From Stemphylium vesicarium (lineage: Eukaryota > Ascomycota > Dothideomycetes > Pleosporales > Pleosporaceae), in assembly GCA_004380135.1 (NCBI GenBank), contig QXCR01000005.1, positions 124,001 through 188,000 of the forward strand: a stretch of DNA of 64,000 nt, in the 5' to 3' direction. The notes beneath the pieces are model-generated. The model had not been told where the DNA came from, ran no database searches, and worked only from the letters and a program-made list of their open reading frames with translations. Every line of letters begins with the position of its first letter. The first letter of the stretch is position 1. The translations under genes were made by a program, and so were the position numbers. This document shows, piece after piece, positions 22,997 through 34,683 of the stretch.

Positions 22997-25900
22997 ATGG
23001 GTTACATCAAACAAATCACCATCCAGGGCTTCAAGAGCTACAAGGAGCAGATGCAAATTGAGCCCTTCTCACCCAACTGCAATGTCGTCGTCGGTCGCAA
23101 TGGCTCTGGAAAGAGTAACTTCTTCGCTGCCGTGCGTTTCGTACTGGGTGATGATTACCACAATCTTGGTCGCGAAGAGCGACAAGCGCTGCTGCACGAG
23201 GGTTCCGGTTCCGCCGTCATGTTCGCATACGTCGAGGTCTGCTTCGACAATACCGAGGACCGCTTCCAGACTGGCAAACCCGAGTTTTACCTGCGCCGAA
23301 CGATTGGCGCAAAGAAAGACGAATACTCGGTCAACCGCAAGAATGCTACCAAATCTGAAGTAATGCAGATTCTTGAATCCGCAGGTTTCTCGCGATCGAA
23401 CCCTTACTACATCGTACCACAAGGTCGTGTTACTGCCTTGACCAACATGAAGGACTCGGAGCGATTGAAGCTGTTGAAGGAAATCTCGGGTTCCAACGTA
23501 TACGAAGAGCGACGCGCAAACAGTTTGAAGCTGCTTACCGATACCGACAGCAAATGCTCCAACATCGACGGGGTGGTCACGACCATCAACGAACGCTTGG
23601 ACGAGCTGGAGGGCGAAAAAGAAGAGCTGGAAGCCTGGAGCCGAAATGACAAGGAGCGTCGGTCGCTGATGTACACGTTGAAGTCGCGCGAAGAGGCCGA
23701 TCTCGAAGCCTTGATTGAAAACATCGACCATCTCGAAAATCAGGGTCGCGAGATGAAGGAGACCAACGAAGCAGTCTTCGTACAGACCGAGGCCGACATT
23801 GCACAGATTGACACCGATATCAACAAGCGGAGAGGTGATCTAGACGTTCTCAGAGAGGATCGTGTGCAGTCTGAACAGGAACGCAAATCGGCGACACTAG
23901 AGAAGGCCAAGATTGAGCTCGAGCTCAAGGCATTGCAAGACAACCAGTCGGCCGCTCAACGAACGAAAAAGTCACGCGATACCCAAGTCAAGTCTATTCA
24001 ACAACAGATACGAGCACGAGAAGCCGAGCTAAAGCAATTGCTACCCGAATACAATGCAAAGAAGGAAGAGGAGGAAGCCGTGAGGTCACAATTACTAGAG
24101 GCTGAGGGCCAGCAGAAACGGCTAGAGGAGAAGCAGGGCCGCACGGCTTTCTACACCACCAAGCGCCAGCGGGACGATGCCCTGCGCGCTCAAATAGAGG
24201 AGTCCAATGGCGATCTCAGCCGCCGCAAGGCTGTCCTTATGCAGACCAATGAGGAGATTGCTCAGCTTGAAAGCGACATCGAACGCGTCGAAAGTGAGAT
24301 CGCCGACCTGAGGTCCACGATCGAGAGTGAAGGAGATGCTAGCGTCAACCTTGCTGCAAAGGTTGAGCAGGCCAAGGACGCCTACAAAGCTGTACATGAC
24401 GAACAAACAAATCTCTACCGAGAGGAGAACAGGGTGAATACCCAGCTTACAAACTCCCAAGCCGAGCTCCGGAAAGCAGAGAGCACATTCTCTAGACTGC
24501 TTGATCATGGTACAAGTCGTGGACTTGAGTCGCTCCGTCGCTATCAGAAAGAAGGTGAACTGGAAGGTGTACATGGAACTATAGCAGACCTACTCGATGT
24601 CAACAGCGACTACAGGGCGGTCACGGAAGCTGCAGCTGAGGGTGCCCTCTTCAACGTCGTGGTGGACAACGATGAAGTCTCCAGTAAGCTCATCGATAGG
24701 CTCATCAAAGACAAGGGCGGACGCATTACCTTCATACCTCTCAACCGCATCCGAGCCCATGACCTCAATCTACCAGCAACCGGAGACATGCAACCGTTGT
24801 TACCAAAACTTAGATACGATGAACGATTTGAGGATGCGTTCAGACACGTCTTTGGCAAGATCGTAGTCTGCCCCGACTTGACTGCTTGCAAGAAGAACGC
24901 AAAGCAATACAACGTGCGTGCGTACACTCTTGACGGAGACAATGCTTCACGAAAAGGTCAATACCGCGGAGGTTACCATGATCCCACCAAGTCCAAGATC
25001 CGCGCCTATCAAACGCTTGCTGAGATTCGCACACAATACGACGAATTACAGCAGCGCAAGCGCGACATCGCAACTGAGCTTGAGCAAAAGCGCCAACAAC
25101 TTACTGCAGCTCTAAGTGAAGTTCGCAGACGCGAGCACGAGAAAGATAAGGGCGAGAACAGCTATGTGCCAATGAGGGAGGAGGTACGGTCCAAGCAGAG
25201 GGCGCTGCGCGATATGCAAGACAACCTAGCGAGGAAGCAAATAACTGCTGCAACACTCCAGTCCGCTATCAATCAACTCGGTGCCCAGCAGAGTGATTGG
25301 GAGGCTGAAATCGCTTCCAAGTTCGAGAAAGCATTATCGAATGACGAAGAGCAGATGCTGGCCACATTGCGGAGCACTGTCCAAGACCTGAGGCGACAAT
25401 TTGCACGGGTCAAGCAGGAGCGGACGGCCCTAGAGACACGCAAGGTCGAGGCAGAGCTAGATCTTAACGAGAATCTACAGCCAGAGCTCGATAACATCCA
25501 AGCACAACAAGGTGGCGCGGGCGGGTCCACCAGCCAGTCCACACGGTTGCGAGAGTATGAGCGAGCATTTGATGATGTCAACCAGACTATCGCAAATCTT
25601 GATCAGCAAATACAAGAAACCGATGCTCAGATAGAAGACATCCGCGCCCAACTGAGCGAGCTTGAGAACTCAAGAAATGAAAAGGAGGCTAGCAACCGAC
25701 AGCTTGCAAAGATGATGGCGAAGCAGGAACAGGCCATGTCTAAGAAGGACTCTGATCGCAGTCGCCACACAGATCGATTAGCGGAAGTGAAGCGCGACAT
25801 TAGAGATTTGGGTACTCTTCCAGAAGACGTTGACCGGAAATACACCAAGTGGGACACAATGAAGGTAGGCTACATGTATCTTATGAAGTCGCTGCAAACA

Positions 25901-26688
25901 CTAACATTTAAAAGGTAACCAAAGAGCTCACCAAGGCCAACCAAGCCCTCAAGAGCTTCGCCCACGTCAACAAGAAGGCCTTTGAACAGTACGAAAACTT
26001 CACACGCCAACGCCGTACCCTTACCGAACGCCGCGCCGAACTCGACACATCGCGCAAGTCTATTGAAAACCTCATCGACGTGCTCGACCAGCGCAAGGAC
26101 GAAGCCATCGCCCGTACCTTCAAGCAGGTCGCGTCAGCTTTCGGAGAAGTCTTCCAGCAACTTGTCCCCATCGGTCGCGGCCGCTTGGTCATCAACCGCA
26201 AATCCGACCGCGACGCCCGCGGCGACGTCTCGGACGACGACGATGTCGAGGAAGAAGAGACCCAAGGGAAGAAGAGCAAAGTCGAAGAATACACGGGTGT
26301 CAGCATCGCGGTATCCTTCAACAGCAAGCACGACGAGCAGCAGAAGATTGGCCAGCTCTCTGGTGGTCAAAAGTCTCTCTGCGCTCTCGCTCTCATCTTC
26401 GCCATTCAAAAGTGTGATCCAGCGCCTTTCTACCTCTTTGACGAAATCGACGCCAACCTCGATGCGCAGTATCGTACGGCCGTTGCGCAGATGCTGGAGC
26501 GGTTGAGCGGCCAGGGCGGGAAGAACAAGGACGGTGGCGGCCAGTTCATCTGCACTACGTTTAGGCCGGAGATGGTGCATGTGGCCGATCGTTGCTATGG
26601 TGTTAGTTATTCGAACAAGACTAGTAGTATCGATGTTGTGGAGAGGGAGGCGGCGCTCGAGTTTGTGGAGGGCATGCAAAAGGCTTAG
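22997..26688 (+). CDS. SMC3: Cohesin subunit SMC3
   Basis: Exons 22997-25864 and 25915-26688 (50-nt intron) give 1213 aa, the normal SMC3 length. The N-terminal head has the Walker A VGRNGSGKSN (residues 32-41). The loop RRTIGAKKDEY carries the paired lysines K106/K107, the sites acetylated by Eco1 to lock cohesion in other eukaryotes. A coiled coil leads to the hinge (about 515-680, DVNSDYRAV through ITFIPLNRI) and back. The C-terminal head has the signature LSGGQKSL (about 1103) and Walker B FYLFDEIDANLD (about 1128). With SMC1 and the kleisin it forms the ring that holds sister chromatids together. The start matches the family (YIKQITIQGFKSYK). Confidence 0.98.
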
Positions 26689-27560
26689 GCGTGGTTGCTG
26701 GATGTGATGGGAGGATATAGGGAGGATGGCGGGCATGTGTAGGTTAGCAAAGATGGGGCGGTGTAGTGTAGGTGTATCATGCTTTCTTTCGGTGGCTTTT
26801 TCACGACACTGCTGCTTTCTGTACTGAAATAAGGTATCGGAAACAAATGTTTGATGTTTTCGCCTCGAGGCCTTGGGAGCTTTCTATGCAGTGTTCTCTC
26901 TTTGCCAGAATCGATGCTGTAGCTTTTACTTTTACAATGGCCTCTCCTAGACATGTTGCACATGGTGATTACTTTCAGTCATGGCCAACCCAACAATTCT
27001 CAAGTTCCAACTTCCGTTCCAACTTCGGGTTCTCAGAGATATCGGATGCTAGAAACTCTGCGGCAGCCTACGCGCCATTGACGGCTGGAGAGTCGCAGCT
27101 CTTCCTTGTCTGTGCAAGGCCACACGACCAAGCGCTTGCGAAGAAATCTAGATCTCCTCAGTCCCCCTGACAAACCGCCAAGCCCTGGGAAGGATCCCGA
27201 TGACTCGATCGAACGGGCCTTCTCTTGCTGTTTCATCCGGGCACGCGTCGTACTCTCCTGTGTGCTCAGAGAGGTGCAGATTTTCGTTGGGGACATGTGG
27301 ATCTTGTGTGGTAAGATGTCAGTTGTCGATCGGACTTGTCGCTGTGCATCGCCGTGTAGGTGGGCATATAGTGTGGTGTAACCGGGGCGGCCGAAAGAGC
27401 AATTCGTGTCGAGGATCGGACGTTAGTAGGGTGAATCGCTGTGTACCTTTGTAGGCTAGTCCGGACGGGGCTTAGTGCCATGTGGAGGCTGGTTCCGTAC
27501 GTTGGCGCGTCAGCCTATCCCAACGACAGCACATCTTTCGCATCTTTCGCATCGAGATTG
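26689..27560. other. Interval between convergent SMC3 and Zn2Cys6 genes
   Basis: 872 bp holding two 3' ends. The frames present (for example 26772-27170 plus) lack protein-like composition. Nothing else recognised. Confidence 0.4.
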
Positions 27561-28970
27561 CTACTGTTTTGAGGTTGGCGATGCTGTGCTCAATATTTCT
27601 AGGCGTGATGCGTGCTTCTCCGATGCTCGATGGCGATAGATTGCTTCCAAGGCAAGTGCGCTTACACCGGACATGGACTTGTTGATCCAATGCTCGAAAT
27701 ACCCAGTGGCTTCTTCTCGCTGGCTAGGCCGAGGCGAGTGGAGTGCCACCAGGAGTAAAGGCATTGCCATACGCATGTATGCGCAACCTATGTGATGGGC
27801 ATGCAGGTATCGCGAGGCTTGGAGGATGGTTGCAAAGTGATCCGCCGAATCCGAAAACGGGACCACAAGCCGGGGCGATGTGATATCGAGTAGAATACGA
27901 GCAGCACTGAAGAATGCAATGATAAGAGCGGTGAAAGCGTCGCGAAACTGCACTCTCCCTGGTGAAGCATCTTCCCAGAGGAGCAGTGTATCCACTAGCG
28001 CTGCCTCACCACTGTATTCGTGCCATAGCGACTCGATTTCTGTTTCAGCCGTGGTGTGGTCGGGAAATGGATCAGTCTGTTGCTGCCCATCCCTTTGCTT
28101 CATGTATGTATTCGCCAAAGTCGACATATGACTCATCAATCTCTGGAACATCGGCAGTCTCACGTACTCTAATGTCCCCGATAAGATCTTGCGTACCTGG
28201 ACCGGTTGGCCTCTACCAATACCAGTCAAATGAATGAACGCCAGCTGGGTTCGCAGATGGAAGAAGATCTGACAAAGCACACCCTCTGAGCATTGCCTCG
28301 GTTTGGTAATTTCAAGCATCTTCGCTGCGCCGTAAATGTGCGAACAGTACGCATCCGCATTCGTAGCCTGCATAGCCTCGAAAAAGCTAAACAGAACGCT
28401 TGTGGATACCATGTGCACTGTAATCTCATGCTTCTGTCGCGGGCGGAACATGTACCCGGTGTGCTTTCTCAGAGCCTCCCCGTATAGCTTCCAAGAATGT
28501 TGTCTTAGCGCCATGTCGCCGCTTTCAACCGCGCAATACGCAAACGCCGTAGCTTGCACGGCTAGCACTAAAGCATCGTTGGTGCCATCTGTGGACAACA
28601 AAGGTAGGCTGTCCAGCCATGTCCGTCGATTCCGAATGTCATTGCCTTCACCCTCGGACGTGAAGTAAGCCAAAAAGCGCGCGTAGAACGCCTCGGTCAC
28701 GATTAGTCGTTGGGACATTCGCTGTGGAAGCACGTCACCTGGATGCGTCCAAACTTGAGCAGATACGCCCACATTCTGAGCCGGTCCCCTTGGCTTGCGT
28801 TTCTGCATCCCATGTTTGGCGACGTTCGTCATGTCCACGATCAAAGGGCCTTCTGGCAGTCCAGGACATTCCCGCCCAGTCCGAATGCACATGAGGCATT
28901 GTGGAAGCGTCGCGTCGCATTTAATGCGTTTCTTTCGGCAGATCGCGCACGACTTGGTTCTGGACGGCAT
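27561..28970 (-). CDS. Zn2Cys6 transcription factor with C-terminal fungal regulatory domain
   Basis: A single exon of 469 aa from the ATG at 28970. The Zn2Cys6 cluster sits at the extreme N-terminus with cysteines 8, 11, 18, 25, 28 and 35 (C-x2-C-x6-C-x6-C-x2-C-x6-C) and the basic stretch RKKRIK between them. A basic linker (KRKPRGP) follows. The rest is helical and resembles the fungal-specific transcription factor domain found with N-terminal clusters of this kind (segments such as ALVLAVQATAFAYCAV and SVLFSFFEAMQATNADAY). The targets cannot be read from sequence. Upstream on the same strand is a small gene of unknown function, with a second Zn2Cys6 gene beyond it. Confidence 0.88.
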   Translation of the reverse strand: MPSRTKSCAICRKKRIKCDATLPQCLMCIRTGRECPGLPEGPLIVDMTNVAKHGMQKRKPRGPAQNVGVSAQVWTHPGDVLPQRMSQRLIVTEAFYARFLAYFTSEGEGNDIRNRRTWLDSLPLLSTDGTNDALVLAVQATAFAYCAVESGDMALRQHSWKLYGEALRKHTGYMFRPRQKHEITVHMVSTSVLFSFFEAMQATNADAYCSHIYGAAKMLEITKPRQCSEGVLCQIFFHLRTQLAFIHLTGIGRGQPVQVRKILSGTLEYVRLPMFQRLMSHMSTLANTYMKQRDGQQQTDPFPDHTTAETEIESLWHEYSGEAALVDTLLLWEDASPGRVQFRDAFTALIIAFFSAARILLDITSPRLVVPFSDSADHFATILQASRYLHAHHIGCAYMRMAMPLLLVALHSPRPSQREEATGYFEHWINKSMSGVSALALEAIYRHRASEKHASRLEILSTASPTSKQ

Positions 28971-29882
28971 CTGTAGAAGGCGTGAATGAGTCTCCGGTGA
29001 TTGCAATGCATTGTAAAGATTACAAGTAGTGAGTTGGTTGATATAGGGGACGTATCCGGCATGTGACGCTAGTGTCACATGCTAACCTCAATTGACGAGC
29101 TAGCGATTATTTCCTTTCATGGAAAAGCGTTGGCGCACCTGGAGAGGCCTTCCTGCGGTTGAATGCCCCTGTTGCTGCTGATGGGGAACTCTTTTCGCAT
29201 GTATTTCGGTAGCATACCGGGCGCTTGAAAACGAACGCTTTCTGCATAGAAGCATCGATCGGTCAGATGTGACGCAGCTTCTGTGGAGTCCCGCAAAAGA
29301 CGTTGACGCTTAGCCGTCCACGGCCTCAAACGGATGCGGAAGGCATAGGCACTGCGCTTTGGAGGCAACCCCCAAATTCGTCCGGATCGTGTAGGATGAT
29401 AAATAATATGACTGCCGCTTAGTCAATTCCAGCATGGGTCTTCCTGAATGGAAGTTCAGCTTATCCTTACCTACTCCTTGTTGTCAACCTCCGCGGGCCC
29501 TTGTACCATGTGCCACATCCTCCTCGTTCCATGGATTTTTCAACCCAAGATTGAGCATGCTTGGTGTCAAAAAAAAGAAAACCATGAACTCGAGCAAGAG
29601 AAAACGCAGTATTTCAGGCTGTCGGATAGAAGTGTCGTTACAGGGCATCGTTGACTGTTGCTTGATCCTACTTGTCCTGACAGGGCTCAAACTGCGTGTC
29701 ATGCATGACGCACAAGCGAGGAATGTCCGAAATGAAAAAAGCATTCTGCGAGTTAATGATCTTAGAGGATGTCGGGATCTCTTTATGCAGCTATTACAGA
29801 CGCTGCTCCAATACACGAGCAAGTTTGCAGTGGAAGTTGTAGCAGTTATGACGTATGTGTTGCGCATCTAGCAAAACCACGA
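28971..29882. other. Intergenic interval upstream of the first Zn2Cys6 gene
   Basis: 912 bp containing the promoter of the Zn2Cys6 gene and the 3' end of the small gene at 29883-30407. A plus-strand frame at 29434-29871 has no natural composition. Nothing else seen. Confidence 0.4.
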
Positions 29883-30407
29883 TCACTCTCCATCTTCGTA
29901 TAGCTCGACATCCGTAAAAATATCCCGCAGTTGTTGTGCGGCGCTCAATCCTTCGACTTCGTCCGCCTTTTTTCTTTCTTTGCACAGCAGTATTATCTGC
30001 CGGGTAGGCGGCCTCATAGGCGTCTTCCGCGGGTGAATCTCGCCGCCATGCCTTCGATCGCGATCCCGACGGGGCAAAACCTGATCAAGCACTGCAGGCT
30101 GCGCGTATGAAGGATCACTAATGGTGCCATGGAGAATACCTGTCGATTTCAGATCTTCGATTCAACCTCTTTTTTCCTCACATGAAACCCGTTGGTGGTC
30201 ACTCTGCGCGAAAGCATCTGATTGGCCAAGACGCCTGGAAGCACTCCCGCCTATCACCTTGTGTACAGGCTCGACTTCCCAGGTCAGCTCATCCTCCAGC
30301 AACAGCGACGACAACGCGACGACCATCGGACGACTATCTTCAATTGAACGCATATATACGCCAGATAATACACTAGACGCAAGGAATACGGCGCCTTTCA
30401 GTTCCAT
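29883..30407 (-). CDS. Small two-exon protein of unknown function
   Basis: Exons (minus) 30407-30182 and 30139-29883 give 160 aa. The 42-nt intron has a GTGAGG donor and a CGACAG acceptor and joins HQRVS to CILHGTISDP in phase. The first exon is mildly hydrophobic with a beta-rich look (ALSSLLLEDELTWEVEPV). The second is basic (PRRDRDRRHGG, RPPTRQIILLCKERKK) and ends acidic (FTDVELYEDGE). The composition is far more protein-like than chance frames nearby. The frame is open a little further upstream (to about 30470) without an ATG, so an earlier exon is possible. Not a family I recognise. It is divergent from the second Zn2Cys6 gene, 271 bp away. Confidence 0.55.
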
Positions 30408-30678
30408 TCCTATTGCGTAACCAGCCAGTACGCCTCGCCGCCGTCTTTGCAAATCCGTTTCCCCTCGCACTTTCCAGGGAGCCTAGAAATGACCTAGATA
30501 CCAAGGCCACAGCACGTGACCCTGTTGCTCTACCGGACACGGCTTTACGCGCGAGCTGCATCTGCACTGGCAGTGCGGGTCCCTTGCTGCGTTCCAATCA
30601 CAGTCAGCTTTCGTGATGCAGGAAAGCCCACCCAGGCTGTCCAGTCAGGAACAGGGCAGGAAGATCGCGATTCAAAAG

Positions 30679-33656
30679 ATGGCGCCGCGACAGGGCAGTG
30701 AAAGGCAGTACAGATTCGATAAAGAGGAACGGGTGTCAGTACCCTTCATCCCACATTAGTTTCTACACTAATACGCGTTCCTAGGGCAAGGGCGTGCAAA
30801 ACCTGTCGCAAGCGGAGTATGCCGACACCATCATTACAGTGTTATCTTTCTACTAATTCTGGATGCAGAAGTCAGGTGTTCGGGTGACACACCGCGTTGT
30901 GCCAATTGCGAACGAGGCAATCTAGTCTGTGTCTACGATCCGGCACGACGAGATCGACTCGGAGAGTACGTCCACGATCAGACCTCTTCCAAATGCCTGC
31001 TGACTGGATTTGGAGGGCAATGCGACTGAACCAAAATCTTGTCAGCCTCCTTAGAGATCTAGAGGGGCGCGTGGACGAAGCAGACAAGAGAGTCATCAAC
31101 CAAGTATTACAGGATGTAAGCCTAAACGCTCAACACGACGTTTTGTTGCAAGAGAACGTTTTTAACAGTTCCCTTTTCTAGGTAGAGGACGACCTCGTCT
31201 CTCTTGGACCCGTCCAATCCGTTGGGGCATTGGGCAAGAGACCACGCGAGCAATCTTCAGCGGAAAAGGAACCAGAAAATGCCGACCAAGGAGAGGCGTT
31301 TGTAACCGCATCAGTCGGCTCAAACGAAGACCTTGACTTTCTCGACGAAGACTTGATGCGCAATCGCGAGGCGAGAGAGACCGGCTATGTGGGCCAGAAC
31401 TCTGAGATACAGTGGCTGCGAAGTGTTCAACGGCAAGCAGAACGTGGGCATGCTGTCCCCCACGGTCAGCCATACGGGCCCCCGGGCGCCAGTGTAGGGG
31501 CAATCAACGAACGGTCCGAGGCTATGCATGAGCGAAGGCAGAATCTCAGACCAGGCTCGATGCAACACATCACCGATGCGACCTTTTACCTCGACAGTGA
31601 CGACATTGAAATCGACATTGCTGTCGACCCGTACGAGATGCCAGATCCAGAAGTTGCGGAGAAGCTCTTCAATTGCTATCTGGATACGGTACATGGTACC
31701 TTTCCACTCATGCCCGCCAGCTTCGAGGACCAATTTCGCCGCTATATCCAATCCCTAAAGTACCAACGCCCGTATGCAGTGCCCCCGAAATGGCGCGCGA
31801 CGATGAATCTTCTGTTTGCCATCGGCGCGAAATACTCTCATCTTATTGGGGCTGAATGGAGGGGGGATGAGCGAGACCATTTGATCTATATGACCCGTGC
31901 AGTCCATCTTTTGCGGCTCAAGGATCCCGTCATGTTCATTGCTGCACCCAGCATGGACAGGGTTCAAGCTGTAGGTATCTTGGCATCTCAATCACCATCA
32001 AATTGGCTAACCTGTTGATTCCTAGACTGGCACGCTGGCCTTCTACTTCCTCATCATAGGTCACGTCAGTAGAGCTTGGATTATGATCGGACTTTCTATC
32101 CGACTTGCCTTGGCTCTCGGGCTTCATCTGCGTAACGAGGATCCTTCACTAGACGAAGCCAAGAAGGAGTCCTTGGCGAAGACGTGGTGGTGCCTGCATT
32201 CTATCGAATGTCTTGTATCATCCATCACCGGTCGTCCTCCAGTCGTTGGGAATGAAGACTGTACCGTGTCCCTACCACGATCCAGTTCTGTGTCTTCAGC
32301 TCGCGACAGCAACACATCTCGACAAGCTTCTCGTATCCGGACTAACTATAGTTCACCGCACGTAACCACGAGTAGCAGTACTTCGGAGGCTGGTGGAAGA
32401 AGTACTGAAGATAGCCGCTACCTGATCACTTACATCAACCTAACTCTCATTTCGCAAAAGGTTCTTCTCAACTTGTATTCCCCACGAACGGCTGTTCAAT
32501 CTTGGGAGGTAAATCCAACCCCCTTTCTTTTCTGGGATCATTTACTCCCATGTGACTCTCATTTGTCCTTGCTGACTGAGACCTACAGCATGTTCAAACA
32601 AGAATTACCGCGTTGCTCGAAGAACTTGATGACTGGGTCAAGACAGCTTTGCCGCCTGACGACATGCGTCCCAGTAGCTGGGCGCAACGGCCCGACCTCA
32701 ATCGCGAGCGATTCTTGCTCAGGATCTATTACTGGAGTACCAAGATTCTCATAACACGACCATGTCTCTGTAGAATCGAGAGACGAATATCATCCGAGAG
32801 CGGTCGATCAGTGAATTTCAATGCAAAGACAGCCGAAACGTGCGTTTTTGCGGCCCGACAAATGACCATGTTGTTTCCTGAGCAACCAGACACAGGCTTC
32901 ATATACTCTCGGGGACCCTGGTGGGATGTGGTTCATATCAGTGAGTTTTATGTCCTCCACATCACTCAAACTTTGCTGACAAGGATCGCAACAGTCATGC
33001 AAACCATGGCCGTACTTCTACTAGAAATGGCTTACGAAGGCCAACGTCTGAAAGACGAGAAAACAGACATCTTAGCGTGTATCAAAAAGATGATTCGCTG
33101 GCTACGCGCAATGCAGGCCAATGATCCTGTTGCTTCCCGGGCTCACGATGTGGTGTACAAGATCCTGAACACATGTGCTCCTGGTCTACGCGACCAGGTG
33201 AAGGAGCTTATTGCCGACGACCAGCCATTCCCGTCCCAGCCACCTGTGCGCTCCGAGGAACCTACAGCACCACCTCAACCAGAGCATTGGGGCACAACAG
33301 GGGATGGTAGCTATCCTGGAAGAACTTCGCAAGAGTATCCACCTCCACTTATGGAGGGGCAGTTCGCAAATCCCCTCTACCCCTGCCCTGTACCAGATCA
33401 TCAATCGATGACTTTCGCTTTCGGAAACCCGTTCATTACGAGCTTCGATCAGGGCGCTCCTATCATCGACATGCAAAATCTATGGTGGCAACCACCACCG
33501 TCCGGAGACCTGAGCCTGGATCCCTCGGATATGGTCTTGTCTCAGCAACAGATCATGCAGCAGCAGATGCAGCAACAAATGCAACAAGATATGGAGGCTG
33601 CCGGTTGGGAGGAACAGCCAGGTCATGATGAACGATTCGATAGTGCGCCGTGCTGA
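30679..33656 (+). CDS. Zn2Cys6 transcription factor with middle homology region
   Basis: Eight exons: 30679-30734, 30785-30816, 30869-30965, 31016-31115, 31182-31970, 32026-32508, 32589-32940 and 32995-33656, giving 856 aa. The DNA-binding cluster is split over the first three exons: cysteines 23, 26, 33, 40, 43 and 50 (C-x2-C-x6-C-x6-C-x2-C-x6-C). A short coiled-coil-like linker follows (NQNLVSLLRDLEGRVDEAD). The fungal transcription factor domain is centred on GLSIRLALALGLHLRNED (about residues 380-400) with the WWCLHSIEC segment after it. The tail has a Gln/Met run (around residue 820) typical of activation regions. Exons 1 and 2 rest on phase and the RVARACKTCRKRK match; the first donor (GTCAGT) is weak. 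The regulon is unknown. Confidence 0.88.
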
Positions 33657-34683
33657 TAGTTGGGGACGGTGGCCCCGCAGTAGATGTACCCTGATCATCA
33701 TCGTGCAGATCGGCTGTCAGAAGCACTGCACGAATCATGGCATTTGCTATGTCCCTTGCCCCACATCTACCAGACATCGATTTAATATCCAGAAAGGAAT
33801 GGAAATGTGGAACTGGGTGCCTTTCATAGAAAGAAAAATATGTGAGCAAAATACACAGCATTATCTTCACGGAAAACGTCCATTGTCTACTCCACTTCAC
33901 TTTCTATGGATGGTCTGCCGAAGCTCGATACTGACTATTGTTCTTCATCAGCCAACTTCATTCTTTACACCTCCTTTGATCATGTTTCGTCTCAAGCAAG
34001 TACTCACCTCATTGGGGGACATGGTTCTGTAGAAGACGAAGCCTCGGTACGCGGGATCATACTGCTCCTTCTTGGGAGAGAAAGTGGGGCGTGAATATAC
34101 GATCATTGTTACAGGAATAGTAGCATGTGCTTACTTTGAATTCTGTACTAGATGCAAACACACGCGATAGCGTGCGATATAGAGCCATGGCGCCCTCCCA
34201 TATCGATGCCATTTCAGTGGTGGTAATAATGATTGAGCTTCGCCTCTTGTGGTCGTGATATTGGACTAGTGAGTAATCTGGGCGATTTGCGAACCGGAGG
34301 TGATATGGGAATGAGCTTGAAATATATGTGGGTGTTGTTTTGACTCATTGTCGGCTGCTGAGGTCAGATTGAGGTAAGGTTGTAAGGGAGCGGCTGAGGC
34401 AGCCGGAGAAGACAGCCGTGGCCAATTACGCTGCGCAGGTGGCCTGATGCGGGACTGTGGTATTATGATGGCCTTTTCCTTTTTTGAGACATTCATACCG
34501 CTTATTAATCTGAATGCAATGAAGACAACGTGTGATTTAGTAACTGGTTGGCTGAGCTATGGGAGGAACCTGGTCGTGCTAATGGGAGTTTAGGGTTGAT
34601 GCCACAAAAACAAAAGGTTCCAAGGCGGGCCAAATACACGACTAGTGAAGAGGAATCAGTACATTCTATTACTTTTCCATCTA
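33657..34683. other. Interval between convergent Zn2Cys6 and nucleotidase genes
   Basis: 1027 bp with two facing 3' ends. No frame looks coding; no repeat or RNA gene recognised. Confidence 0.4.

Noticed and set aside
29434..29871. Plus-strand frame of 145 codons
   Set aside because: The composition is irregular, with no domain and no splice partner; judged a chance frame between two minus-strand genes.
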